Shown here: piece by piece, positions 1-7,060 of the stretch
How the letters are laid out: every line of letters begins with the position of its first letter
How positions within the stretch are numbered: the first letter of the stretch is position 1
DNA from: Bacteroidales bacterium
GTDB taxonomy: Bacteria > Bacillota > Clostridia > Lachnospirales > Lachnospiraceae
NCBI GenBank assembly: GCA_023664535.1
Contig: JAMPFJ010000026.1
Coordinates: 1-37,347, forward strand
Reading direction: 5' to 3'
Length of the DNA: 37,347 bases
Made by a program: the position numbers and the translations under genes
The notes under the pieces: generated by a model
Seen by the model: only the letters and a program-made list of their open reading frames with translations
Databases searched by the model: none
Told to the model about the DNA's origin: nothing

Positions 1-60
1 AGCTAAAAAATCCTTGAAAAATAAGGAAAAAAAGACTTGACTAAATAGGGAGGTTTAAAT

Positions 61-396
61 ATGGCAGAATTGGCAGTGGAGAGAGTCATTGATAGCGCAC
101 ACGGGCGGAAGATACATGGGCATAGTTTTAAGATTAATGTTACTTTTTCAGGTCCTGTAGAGAATGATATGGTTTCAGGTATTGATTTTCATGATGCAAT
201 CAATAAAGTAAATGCAGTATTGGACACAATAGATAAGAAATATTTAAATGATATAGAAGGGATGGGTAGAGCAACAGTTGAAAATGTTGCAGTATATATT
301 ATTCGACATTTGAAGGATGTTGATGGATTATATGCGGTTACAGTTTGGGAAGGATTAGATAGATATGCAAAAATATTTGCAAATGAGGTTGATTAG
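61..396 (+). CDS. QueD/6-pyruvoyl-tetrahydropterin synthase-like protein, catalytically divergent
   Basis: The 111-residue product has the PTPS/QueD fold signature: an N-terminal AH followed by HGHSF (putative zinc ligands H14, H19, H21), an IDFHDA stretch, a LND turn, ATVEN, and VWEG near the C-terminus whose Glu normally anchors the pterin ring. Family members act on 7,8-dihydroneopterin triphosphate. Two catalytic features are altered: the Cys normally four residues before HGH is Gly, and the His of the usual LDH motif is Lys (IDKKYLND, residues 57-63). The loop between the first His and HGH is also almost absent, so the protein is shorter than typical QueD (about 118-140 residues). The start is set by AGGGAGG about 8 bases upstream and an in-frame stop at 46-48. 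It is the first gene of a tight operon whose last gene supplies a GTP cyclohydrolase domain. The family call is firm; ordinary QueD activity is doubtful. Confidence 0.85.
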   Translation: MAELAVERVIDSAHGRKIHGHSFKINVTFSGPVENDMVSGIDFHDAINKVNAVLDTIDKKYLNDIEGMGRATVENVAVYIIRHLKDVDGLYAVTVWEGLDRYAKIFANEVD

Positions 397-416
397 ATAT
401 AGAAAGAGGAGATAAT

Positions 417-1301
417 ATGAGAATACTGATCATTGGTAACATATTTGAGACGGCGTCGTTTTTAGTGGATAATTTTTGCGAAAAGGATAGTGAAGTTGTT
501 GCTAATGATATGACATTTTGTGTTAGTGGAGCGGCTATTGTTGTATCAGCAATAGCCGCTTTCTTAAATTTAGAGCCATTTTTATGCTCGAAAACAAAAG
601 AAGATGATGACATCAATGAAATATTAAAAAAGTTATCGACGGTTGGAGTTAATACAACGTTGGTTGATACTGGCGGCAAAGAAAAAAATATTTTATTAAC
701 TTTCTACAATTCAGAATTAGAGCGTAAATGTTATTCATATACGCCAAATCAAGTAATGGCACATGATTTATTAGGAATAAACTTTTCGGAATTTGATGCG
801 ACTTTTTTTTGTTGCATACCATTTGAGCAAGTAGCTTTGACTTTTGAAAAAAACAAATCAATTACAAATACAAAAAGTATTATTTTAGCTAGCGGGTTGA
901 CTAGCTTTTATTTTGAAAATGATGAATTGAAAGTTAATTCAGATTATATTTTTATGAATAGAGGGGAATTATTAAAAATATTTGAGAAGACGTGGAATGG
1001 CGAACAAAGTGTAACTTATGATTGCTGTGACAAGGTTAATGTAGGAGATACTGTTTTAATTGTAACAATGGGTAAGGATGGCGTTTTTATTAAGGATCAC
1101 AATAAAAAGACTATTGTGCCAGTAGATAATATTTCAAATATTGTGCATCCGGGCGGTGCGGGGGATGCCTTTTCAGTAGGTTTTATAAAAGGCATATTAC
1201 GTGGAAATAATTATGAAGAATGTTGTAAAGTGGGTCATGAATGTGCAAAAAAAATGTTATTTGTTAAAAATGTGAAGGACTTGCTAGATAAGATAATATA
1301 A
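417..1301 (+). CDS. PfkB/ribokinase-family kinase
   Basis: The 294-residue product matches the PfkB family of sugar and nucleoside kinases in length and C-terminal motifs. It has HPGGAGDAF (residues 244-252) with the anion-hole GAGD and catalytic Asp250, an NRGE Mg/ATP motif (181-184) and TMGKDGVFI (217-225). The N-terminal substrate half is divergent, so the phosphoryl acceptor cannot be read from sequence; a sugar, a nucleoside or a pterin/deazapurine side chain are all possible. GAAAGAGGAG lies just upstream of the ATG. It lies 20 bases after the QueD-like gene and 17 bases before the next, consistent with one transcript. Codon use is AT-rich like its neighbours, suggesting co-acquisition. 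Confidence 0.85.
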   Translation: MRILIIGNIFETASFLVDNFCEKDSEVVANDMTFCVSGAAIVVSAIAAFLNLEPFLCSKTKEDDDINEILKKLSTVGVNTTLVDTGGKEKNILLTFYNSELERKCYSYTPNQVMAHDLLGINFSEFDATFFCCIPFEQVALTFEKNKSITNTKSIILASGLTSFYFENDELKVNSDYIFMNRGELLKIFEKTWNGEQSVTYDCCDKVNVGDTVLIVTMGKDGVFIKDHNKKTIVPVDNISNIVHPGGAGDAFSVGFIKGILRGNNYEECCKVGHECAKKMLFVKNVKDLLDKII

Positions 1302-1318
1302 AATTAGGAGGGGACATA

Positions 1319-2647
1319 ATGGATAAGGATATTTCTGATAGAATAGAAGAAAGTATTGGAAGATCTATGCAAATTATTGAAACAGTATGTCCCCGCAATA
1401 ATGTTTGCTTGGGAATTAAAGCTAGAGATGCATATCATAGGGGTGATAGCCTAGAGTTTTCTATGTTTACTGCATGTGAGATGCTTTGGGCTATAACGTC
1501 TTCTGGTATTTTTTCAAAAACACATTATTTAACAGTGGAGTTATTAACGGCAGTAAATACTGCGATAGATAATAAACATTTTGATAAACAAGACAGACTG
1601 TTTGAAAAAGCATTTATTTTGTTGGCTATGACGTGTGCAGGTCAACCGCTTAGTGCACCTGGATATATTGAAGTAGTTAATAAAATATTAAATGATCAAA
1701 AAGAGAATGGGTCATGGGGAACCTACAAAGAAGGCGAGGAAGATTTGCGAGCTACGGCATTGTGTGTAATAGCTCTAACAGAATGCTATTCTTATGTAGG
1801 CAAAACAGATTTAGAGCCATTTATATATATTGAGGATAAAGTAAAAAAGGCAAGTAAGTGGATTATTCAACAGTTTTCAAAAAATGGCTATTGTCAGCGT
1901 AAGGTTATAAGCTTGCAAGAATATGGTCAGCCTCAAGAATACACGTATGGAGTTGAATTGACTGCCTGGACAACATATGCATTAATTTATATAGTGGAAA
2001 ACTATAGTTTAGATAAGGAAGATAGAGAAAAAATATATAAGAAAATTAGAGCATCAATAAACTGGATGCTTACATTAGATATTAATCAAGTGGCTCAAAC
2101 ACCTGAGATTGAGACGGAATTATATAAAAGTGGAAATGAGTTGAAGAATCATGAATATGGGGGTGGTAGTTTAGAAATAATGATATTGACATTGATTAAA
2201 TATAGAAGTTCTGATATGTATAGATATATTAAAGAGATGGATAATTGTATATCTAAATCTATATTAAGGCTATTGGAAAATGAAAAGGATGGTAAATGGT
2301 ATGATAAAAATTCTGATAGTTATAACAGAATATGGACGGTTTCATATGCGATAAAAGTGCTAACTACATATCAAGAATATATATCCAATAAATTCCGGTT
2401 TAGAAATGAGTTAAAGAAGAATATTAAATTATCCCTTTCTTTAATTATTTCAAAATTGCATAAATATGTATTTAATTGGCCATTGATTATTTTTTATTTT
2501 ATTATTGGAATAACTGGACTATATTTTCACGAATTTCTTAAAGCAAGAATAGAATTTGTGAATTCTACGTTTGTAAGTTATTTTAGCCTTGTATTGTCAG
2601 CAATAGGTGTTTTGCTTTCGGTTTATTATGGGAGGAAGGGAAAATGA
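1319..2647 (+). CDS. Alpha/alpha-toroid (prenyltransferase/squalene-cyclase-like) protein with C-terminal membrane anchor
   Basis: The 442-residue helical protein carries repeat motifs typical of the terpenoid cyclase/protein prenyltransferase toroid: QKENGSWG (127-134) followed by an RATALCVIAL helix, EYTYGVELTAWTTYALIYI (207-225), and NEKDGKWYDKNSD (321-333) followed by WTVSYAIKVL. No DxDD-type cyclase motif was found, so enzymatic cyclisation is unproven and a binding or scaffold role is as likely. Two hydrophobic segments (about 383-403 and 416-437) end the protein with a basic YYGRKGK tail, indicating membrane attachment. A GGAGG ribosome site precedes the ATG. The stop overlaps the next start (ATGA at 2644-2647), implying translational coupling to the radical SAM fusion. 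Fold confidence is moderate; function is unknown. Confidence 0.7.
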   Translation: MDKDISDRIEESIGRSMQIIETVCPRNNVCLGIKARDAYHRGDSLEFSMFTACEMLWAITSSGIFSKTHYLTVELLTAVNTAIDNKHFDKQDRLFEKAFILLAMTCAGQPLSAPGYIEVVNKILNDQKENGSWGTYKEGEEDLRATALCVIALTECYSYVGKTDLEPFIYIEDKVKKASKWIIQQFSKNGYCQRKVISLQEYGQPQEYTYGVELTAWTTYALIYIVENYSLDKEDREKIYKKIRASINWMLTLDINQVAQTPEIETELYKSGNELKNHEYGGGSLEIMILTLIKYRSSDMYRYIKEMDNCISKSILRLLENEKDGKWYDKNSDSYNRIWTVSYAIKVLTTYQEYISNKFRFRNELKKNIKLSLSLIISKLHKYVFNWPLIIFYFIIGITGLYFHEFLKARIEFVNSTFVSYFSLVLSAIGVLLSVYYGRKGK

Positions 2648-4512
2648 TTAACGATTTGATAAGTATTTTCAATAAAAATTGGAAATATAAAAAAACAATG
2701 CCAATGGAGTATTTGGTCGAAGATGCAGGGGACTGTTATCGAATTATAATAAAAAATATGTGTGCATGGTATAGTTCTGCTGGTGGATGTACGATGTGTA
2801 ACTATTCAGATAAAACAGGGGAGAATGCTACTGATGTTATTGTAAAAAATAAAGAAGAAATAATAGAAAATCTTGTTAAACTGAATAGAAGTTATAAGAA
2901 ACTTAAATTATATATTAATGGCTCATTTTTTAATGAAAAGGAATTGTATAGTGATGTAGCTATTGATTTCATTAATACAGTAAAGATGAGGTTGGGAATC
3001 ACAAAAGTATGTATAGAATCTCGACCAGAGTTTGTAATGGTTAAAAAATTGGAAAATTTAATTGAAAAAACAAATTTAGGATACGAGATATGTTTCGGGA
3101 TAGAGTCAACAAATGACGAAGTTAGAAATGTATGTTTAAACAAAGGAGTAAACATAAACCAATTTTATGATTTAGTAAGTCAACTAAAAAATTTGTGTAG
3201 TGTAAAAGTTTATTTACTTATTAAGCCTCCGTTTTTGACGGAAAAAGAGGCTATCGAAGATGTTGTTAACTCGGTTAATGAACTTGTAGCTAAAGGAATT
3301 AAAAATGTTAGCTATACACCTATTGCAGTACAAAATAATACTGTTTTAGAGTTTTTGCTTCAAGAAAAGATGTACAGACCAGTTTGGATATGGAGTCTTA
3401 TAGAGATTAATACAAGATTGAGAGATATAAGAGAAAAGAATCCTCAAATTCATTTGTCTGGATTGGATTATTTTCCGCAGCCTATACTTTCCGCATTTAA
3501 CTGCGATAAATGTAGCCAGAATTTATTAGAGTTACTAAAGATGAATAGGAATTTAATGTGGAAAGATGTAAAGGATTTCATGAATTGCGATTGTTATCAT
3601 GAATGGTATAACGAAATCAATAAAAGCTCATCGTCAGTTCCTATAGAAAAGCAGATTCAAATGGCGATAGATTTACTTAAAAAAAATATAGAAAGAACTG
3701 AACAGATAAGGGAACGAACATATGCAATAGAGAAGTTGGAATATCTTACAGATGTGGCAAAAACTATGCCCGATTATAATATTGCATTAGATTATGTGGG
3801 AGTCGAGAATTTGAGAATACCACTTCGTATAAAAGGGTATGCAGATTCGATAGCGATATGTAGTTCTTCTATAGAGTTAGATGAGTTTCATCGGGGAATA
3901 CATATGTCTCGATTGGTTGAACAATTAAACGCATTTGCTGATGTTAATCATGAAGATTTGTTAGACGATATGGAAAATTTGATAAAATCTAATAATGGTG
4001 TAAATAGTGAATTAAAAATAGACAGTACATTATTGAAGAAAGTTAAAACTCCAAAAACCAATAAAGACAATTTTTTGTCTGTTACTCTAAGTGCTACTTT
4101 ACAATCAAAAGATTGCAATATTCATAAAAACATTGCATTATCAGTTCCCTTTATAAATGCGTGTCCATGTACTTTAATTACTGCTAATGAATTATTTGGC
4201 AGTACTTTTACGCATACTCAAAAGGGTATTATTCAAGTAACATTTTGCGATGTTTCAATATCTTTTAAGGAAATGTTGTGTTGCGTAGAAGATTATGTTA
4301 GTATTTTTGATATGTTAAAAAGAGAAGATGAGATATATGTTGTAAAGTCGGCTTTTGATAATGCGTCTTTTTGCGAAGATATTTGCAGAGAAATAAGTAA
4401 TACGTTATTTTCTAGATTTAGCGGTAAAGGATGTAAAATAAAAGTAAAGGTTATCACCGATGAAAGTATTCATCCACATAGGGCATTTGCACAAAAAGAA
4501 ATAGTTTTATAA
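2644..4512 (+). CDS. Fusion of RaSEA-like radical SAM domain and GTP cyclohydrolase IB (FolE2-like)
   Basis: The 622-residue two-domain enzyme has residues about 20-330 resembling TIGR01210/RaSEA, the archaeosine radical SAM family: the cluster motif CX8CX2C (C40, C49, C52, in SAGGCTMCNY), then INGSFFNEKE, IESRPEF (124-130), FGIEST, a long KPPFLTEKEAIED block (194-206) and YRPVWIWSLIE (244-254). Residues about 365-622 resemble GTP cyclohydrolase type IB: YVGVENLRIP, GIHMSRLVEQ (418-427), CPC (507-509), a His at 524 in THTQKG, LKREDEI (558-564) and FCEDICREI (576-584). GCYH-IB converts GTP to 7,8-dihydroneopterin triphosphate, the entry to folate and 7-deazaguanine routes. The fusion and its QueD-like partner argue for a modified pterin or deazapurine product. 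The start overlaps the previous stop by four bases. Domain calls are firm; the substrate is unknown. Confidence 0.88.
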   Translation: MINDLISIFNKNWKYKKTMPMEYLVEDAGDCYRIIIKNMCAWYSSAGGCTMCNYSDKTGENATDVIVKNKEEIIENLVKLNRSYKKLKLYINGSFFNEKELYSDVAIDFINTVKMRLGITKVCIESRPEFVMVKKLENLIEKTNLGYEICFGIESTNDEVRNVCLNKGVNINQFYDLVSQLKNLCSVKVYLLIKPPFLTEKEAIEDVVNSVNELVAKGIKNVSYTPIAVQNNTVLEFLLQEKMYRPVWIWSLIEINTRLRDIREKNPQIHLSGLDYFPQPILSAFNCDKCSQNLLELLKMNRNLMWKDVKDFMNCDCYHEWYNEINKSSSSVPIEKQIQMAIDLLKKNIERTEQIRERTYAIEKLEYLTDVAKTMPDYNIALDYVGVENLRIPLRIKGYADSIAICSSSIELDEFHRGIHMSRLVEQLNAFADVNHEDLLDDMENLIKSNNGVNSELKIDSTLLKKVKTPKTNKDNFLSVTLSATLQSKDCNIHKNIALSVPFINACPCTLITANELFGSTFTHTQKGIIQVTFCDVSISFKEMLCCVEDYVSIFDMLKREDEIYVVKSAFDNASFCEDICREISNTLFSRFSGKGCKIKVKVITDESIHPHRAFAQKEIVL

Positions 4513-4536
4513 AGTAGTTGTTATGGATGTTAGAGA

Positions 4537-4564
4537 AGATGGGGATATATGCCTCATCTTTTTT
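4537..4564 (+). terminator. Rho-independent terminator of the pterin/radical SAM operon
   Basis: AGATGGGG (4537-4544) can pair with CCTCATCT (4552-4559), one G-T wobble, followed by a T run to 4564. It lies 25 bases after the stop of the radical SAM-FolE2 fusion and fits the end of that operon. Confidence 0.8.
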
Positions 4565-4568
4565 GTAG

Positions 4569-4621
4569 TTTGCATGCCATGGGTACGCTCTAACGGGTGT
4601 AAGTCCCGATGGACTTGCAAA
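4569..4621 (+). ncRNA. Nested-stem structured element of unknown class
   Basis: Three co-linear helices nest inside one another: TTTGCA (4569-4574) with TGCAAA (4616-4621), CCAT (4577-4580) with ATGG (4609-4612), and CGGG (4594-4597) with CCCG (4605-4608) around a TGTAAGT loop. It directly follows the operon terminator. The GGGTGTAAGTCCC core reminded me of fragments of group II intron domain I, but no intron-encoded protein or domain V was found. It may be a small RNA, an intron remnant or chance. Confidence 0.3.
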
Positions 4622-4861
4622 TAAATTTTTAGATTTCTGGTTGCAAATCAAATGTTAAAGGTATATAATAAAAACAGAACAAATGTTTGTTTTTGCTGCG
4701 GTATATATCACTGTTGTGTGTCTAGCCAATAGTGTGTCGGAACTTATATACTGCATAAGCCGACTAATCAACGGTTTTGGTATTAGTGCAAAGGTTGACA
4801 GTTTTCCCTTTTCCTTTCCACGAACGAATCGTATTTTTGTTTATTGGAGGTGTTACCTGAT

Positions 4862-5056
4862 TTGCAACAGATTGAATTACATTGCAAAGCGTGTAATATG
4901 CGCTTGATGGATTATTTTGTAACTGGAGATGATACAACGATTGCATTACAAGGGATAGCAATTAAATGTACTCGTTGTAAAAGAGTGATGGTCTTAAAAA
5001 AATATACCGAAGGCTTAATGAAGTTAAACGCTTCGGGCAACAAATTAAAGATCTGA
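4862..5056 (+). CDS. Com-like zinc-ribbon protein
   Basis: This small protein of about 64 residues has two CxxC pairs, CKAC and CTRC, in the spacing of the Mu Com family (ELHCKACNMRL, then IKCTRCKRVMVL). Com of phage Mu is a zinc-finger activator of mom translation; homologues are common in Firmicutes prophages and integrative elements. No mom-like methyltransferase is next to it, so the target is unknown. I chose the TTG at 4862 because GGAGG (4846-4850) lies about 11 bases upstream; a TTG at 4844 or GTG at 4850 would add a few residues. A strongly structured RNA follows the stop and could be its target. Confidence 0.65.
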   Translation: MQQIELHCKACNMRLMDYFVTGDDTTIALQGIAIKCTRCKRVMVLKKYTEGLMKLNASGNKLKI

Positions 5057-5073
5057 TTTTATTATACTTAATA

Positions 5074-5182
5074 TGCCCACCTGATACGGGCACAGCTATA
5101 ATGCTGGCAGCACCAGAGACGCAGGGGAATCAGAAACGAGTATCCATAGTTGGATATATTCGTGGGATTCCTCTGTTTTTTT
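5074..5182 (+). ncRNA. Structured RNA/terminator downstream of the Com-like gene
   Basis: Hairpin 1 is TGCCC (5074-5078) with GGGCA (5088-5092). Hairpin 2 is CTGG (5104-5107) with CCAG (5113-5116). Hairpin 3 is a 10-bp stem, 5122-5131 with 5166-5175 (one G-T wobble), enclosing ACGA/TCGT and TATCC/GGATA stems and followed by seven T. The last hairpin can terminate transcription. The two preceding helices suggest a folded 3' UTR or separate small RNA. Confidence 0.45.
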
Positions 5183-5278
5183 ATTTTGATAAATTTTTTT
5201 TTGTATATATAAGTATAGATGGTGTATAGGGAAGAAAAGTTAATATTTGTTATTAATAGTTTGTAAGTCTTAAAAAAT

Positions 5279-5307
5279 TTGACAAAAAAACCATAATTTG
5301 GTAAAAT
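5279..5307 (+). promoter_or_regulatory. Consensus sigma-A promoter
   Basis: TTGACA (5279-5284) and TAAAAT (5302-5307) are separated by 17 bases. The next gene starts about 360 bases downstream, so the promoter either gives a long leader for the XRE gene or drives a non-coding transcript. Confidence 0.6.
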
Positions 5308-5607
5308 AAAATACTATTAAAGAGAAAAATGTAGATTGATAGTAGTTAATACAACTGAATATGGTGCGATGCAAAATTATATTACATTGATTAAATTATA
5401 GAATTAAGAGTCATAGATTATTTTAAAAGAATTTAGAAAATGAGATTTAATATTAAAAGATATCAATATAAAATATAATTTTGAACAGAAGATTGCATAG
5501 AATTATTAAGAAACTAAGAAAGATTTTAAAGACTTACATATAACAGAAATTTTTGCATTGAATATGAAAAAAACACTTGTTGTTTTATTGCGACAATTTC
5601 TAGTTGT

Positions 5608-5636
5608 GATGGAGGTCTTTTTTATTTGCCTCCATC
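5608..5636 (+). promoter_or_regulatory. Hairpin just upstream of XRE gene
   Basis: GATGGAGG (5608-5615) pairs perfectly with CCTCCATC (5629-5636). The T-rich part is in the loop rather than after the stem, so this is not a classical terminator. It could be an operator or an attenuating structure for the XRE gene at 5670. Confidence 0.4.
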
Positions 5637-5669
5637 TGCTTGAGACTAAGGAGAAAGGAGGTAAAGTCG

Positions 5670-5996
5670 GTGATACCAAGTGATGAAAACAAAGCGATTG
5701 GTCGAAGAATTAAACAGTTGGCAAAAGATCATGGATACAAAATTGCTAAGATTGCTATGGATACGCATTTATCAGAGACAACGGTTTCTCGTATGAACCG
5801 GGGATACAGCTTAAGTAAAGAGAATATCAGTATTATTGCTGAATATTATGGCGTAAGCACTGACTTTATCTTAACTGGAGCCGAGAAAGCAAATGAAGAA
5901 CCTACGAGAGAATTCATGATAAGAAGATTTATAGATTTAAATACAGAGGATATGAAACGATTGTATGATATTGCAAAACTTGCAAAGATAGTTTAA
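5670..5996 (+). CDS. XRE-family helix-turn-helix regulator
   Basis: The 108-residue product has an N-terminal HTH: IGRRIKQLAKDHGYKI, then IAMDTHLSETTVSRMNRG as the DNA-reading helix, then LSKENISIIAEYYGVSTDFIL, as in phage and ICE repressors of the Cro/C1 type. The frame opens at a TTG (5640), but AAAGGAGG (5653-5660) is correctly placed for the GTG at 5670, so that start was chosen. It probably controls element genes such as its own promoter region. A strong terminator follows 20 bases after the stop, making it monocistronic. Confidence 0.85.
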   Translation: MIPSDENKAIGRRIKQLAKDHGYKIAKIAMDTHLSETTVSRMNRGYSLSKENISIIAEYYGVSTDFILTGAEKANEEPTREFMIRRFIDLNTEDMKRLYDIAKLAKIV

Positions 5997-6015
5997 GAGT
6001 GTGTTGATTATTATA

Positions 6016-6053
6016 GGTGCTGTTGAACACGAAAGTTCAGGAGCATCTTTTTT
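6016..6053 (+). terminator. Rho-independent terminator after XRE gene
   Basis: A 13-base arm (6016-6028) pairs with 6035-6047 with a few wobbles or mismatches, around an ACGAAA loop, and is followed by six T. Confidence 0.8.
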
Positions 6054-6186
6054 AATATAAAAGTTTTAGATTTCAAAAAAGAGAGAGGTATGTTTGTTTT
6101 GCAATAGACTTATTTATAATTGGTAAACCTGATAAAAACAAGAATCGACAGAAATTGTTGATTTTATTTTCGTTTTCGACAGTATG

Positions 6187-6217
6187 TTGACGATTCAAAT
6201 AAAGCCTTATCTAGTAT
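6187..6217 (+). promoter_or_regulatory. Possible promoter of second XRE operon
   Basis: TTGACG (6187-6192) is followed after 19 bases by TAGTAT (6212-6217). Spacing is longer than optimal. It lies about 105 bases ahead of the second XRE gene and no better candidate is seen in the 6054-6322 gap. Confidence 0.35.
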
Positions 6218-6322
6218 TCTATAAGTGTGCTAAGGAACAGCACGAAAATGAGAGTACGCGCGTAAAACTCTAGAGGATGCTTATGACATACAAAGAGAAG
6301 AAAATAGATTGAGGTGATGATA

Positions 6323-6649
6323 ATGCAGTATGAAGGATGGAAGGTTGGCGAGAATATTCGTCGGCTTCGCAAAGATAAGAACTTATCCATGACTGAATTT
6401 TGTGAAAAGCTCGGTAAAAGTGAAAGTCATATGCGTATGATTGAACTTGGACACAGAAAAATCAGTTTGGACATGCTTTATGATTTGATGGAATTCTTTG
6501 ATACTGATGCAGACCATATTTTAGGAGTCAATGTAAAGACGGATGCGGAATCCGTTGATGCAATGCTCCGGGAACTGCCAGCAGAACAAAAAGAATACAT
6601 CAAAGGTGTTGTTGGTTATATGATTTCAGGATTAGTGCAAGTTGCGTAG
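6323..6649 (+). CDS. XRE-family helix-turn-helix regulator
   Basis: The 108-residue product has the HTH ENIRRLRKDKNLSMTEFCEKL, then KSESHMRMIELG as recognition helix and ISLDMLYDLMEFFDTDADHILG. The C-terminal part (ELPAEQKEYIKGVVGYMI) resembles the dimer tail of small element regulators. The ATG at 6323 was chosen because GAGGTG (6311-6316) is optimally placed; upstream GTG/ATG codons overlap the ribosome site. The gene is followed after nine bases by the resolvase-like gene, so 6323-7698 looks like one operon. Confidence 0.85.
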   Translation: MQYEGWKVGENIRRLRKDKNLSMTEFCEKLGKSESHMRMIELGHRKISLDMLYDLMEFFDTDADHILGVNVKTDAESVDAMLRELPAEQKEYIKGVVGYMISGLVQVA

Positions 6650-6658
6650 GAGGATATT

Positions 6659-7060
6659 ATGGCAAAGAAGAAAAAGAAGCGTGTTGAAGAACGGAAGAAT
6701 TGTTTTATGTATCTTTCTACGGAGGGAGACTTGTTTCATGCGAAAGAGCGTGAACGAAAGCAATACAGGTATATTATGGAATATGCAAATGCACACAACA
6801 TTCACATTGTGAAAGTGTTTAATCGTGACGTGGCAGCACAGGCGGTTGTGGATCGTCATTTTGCCCAGATGGTTGGGTGGGTGAGACGGGGTAAAGCAGA
6901 TGGAATCATTGTTGCTGCAATGATGTGTATTTCAAGAGATATTCCGGATGCCTTCAAGAAAATAGGAGAGGTCAAAGTTGCAGGTGGTGTAATGATTTCT
7001 GTTGATGACGGAAATGATTTGGATATGGATGTTAAGGAGGTTGGAGTTTATGGACACTAA
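6659..7060 (+). CDS. Stand-alone resolvase-like (serine recombinase N-terminal) protein
   Basis: The 133-residue product resembles the catalytic domain of serine recombinases: FMYLSTEGD near residue 17, a helix of basic and acidic residues, HNIHIVKVFNRDV, MVGWVRRGKADGIIVAAM, and VKVAGGVMISVDDG. The Ser of the usual YxRVST motif appears kept, but the catalytic Arg before it is replaced, and no C-terminal HTH or zinc domain follows. It is therefore unlikely to recombine DNA on its own. Similar short proteins occur beside XRE and PemK genes in clostridial integrative elements. AGGAGG precedes the ATG; the 3' end overlaps the toxin gene by 11 bases. Confidence 0.65.
   Translation: MAKKKKKRVEERKNCFMYLSTEGDLFHAKERERKQYRYIMEYANAHNIHIVKVFNRDVAAQAVVDRHFAQMVGWVRRGKADGIIVAAMMCISRDIPDAFKKIGEVKVAGGVMISVDDGNDLDMDVKEVGVYGH

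Larger units (their letters stand above)
5183..5669. other. AT-rich intergenic stretch between Com-like and XRE genes
   Basis: No convincing gene is present in about 490 bases. It contains the consensus promoter at 5279-5307 and an 8-bp hairpin at 5608-5636. A 39-codon frame (5564-5683) has no ribosome site and was rejected. Confidence 0.6.

Noticed and set aside
2..40. Possible lysine-rich C-terminal tail (ending TGA at 38-40) of a gene upstream of the window
   Set aside because: Only 12 codons are visible, with no recognisable motif, so it cannot be told from chance.
4569..4621. Group II intron
   Set aside because: Only a domain-I-like motif is seen; there is no reverse transcriptase, no domain V and no 5' GUGYG boundary, so it is listed only as a structured element.
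4862..5182. Retron or diversity-generating retroelement
   Set aside because: Structured RNA next to a small gene raised the idea, but no reverse transcriptase is encoded anywhere in the window.
5564..5683. 39-codon frame encoding a hydrophobic peptide before the XRE gene
   Set aside because: It has no ribosome site, overlaps the XRE start in another frame and contains a hairpin.
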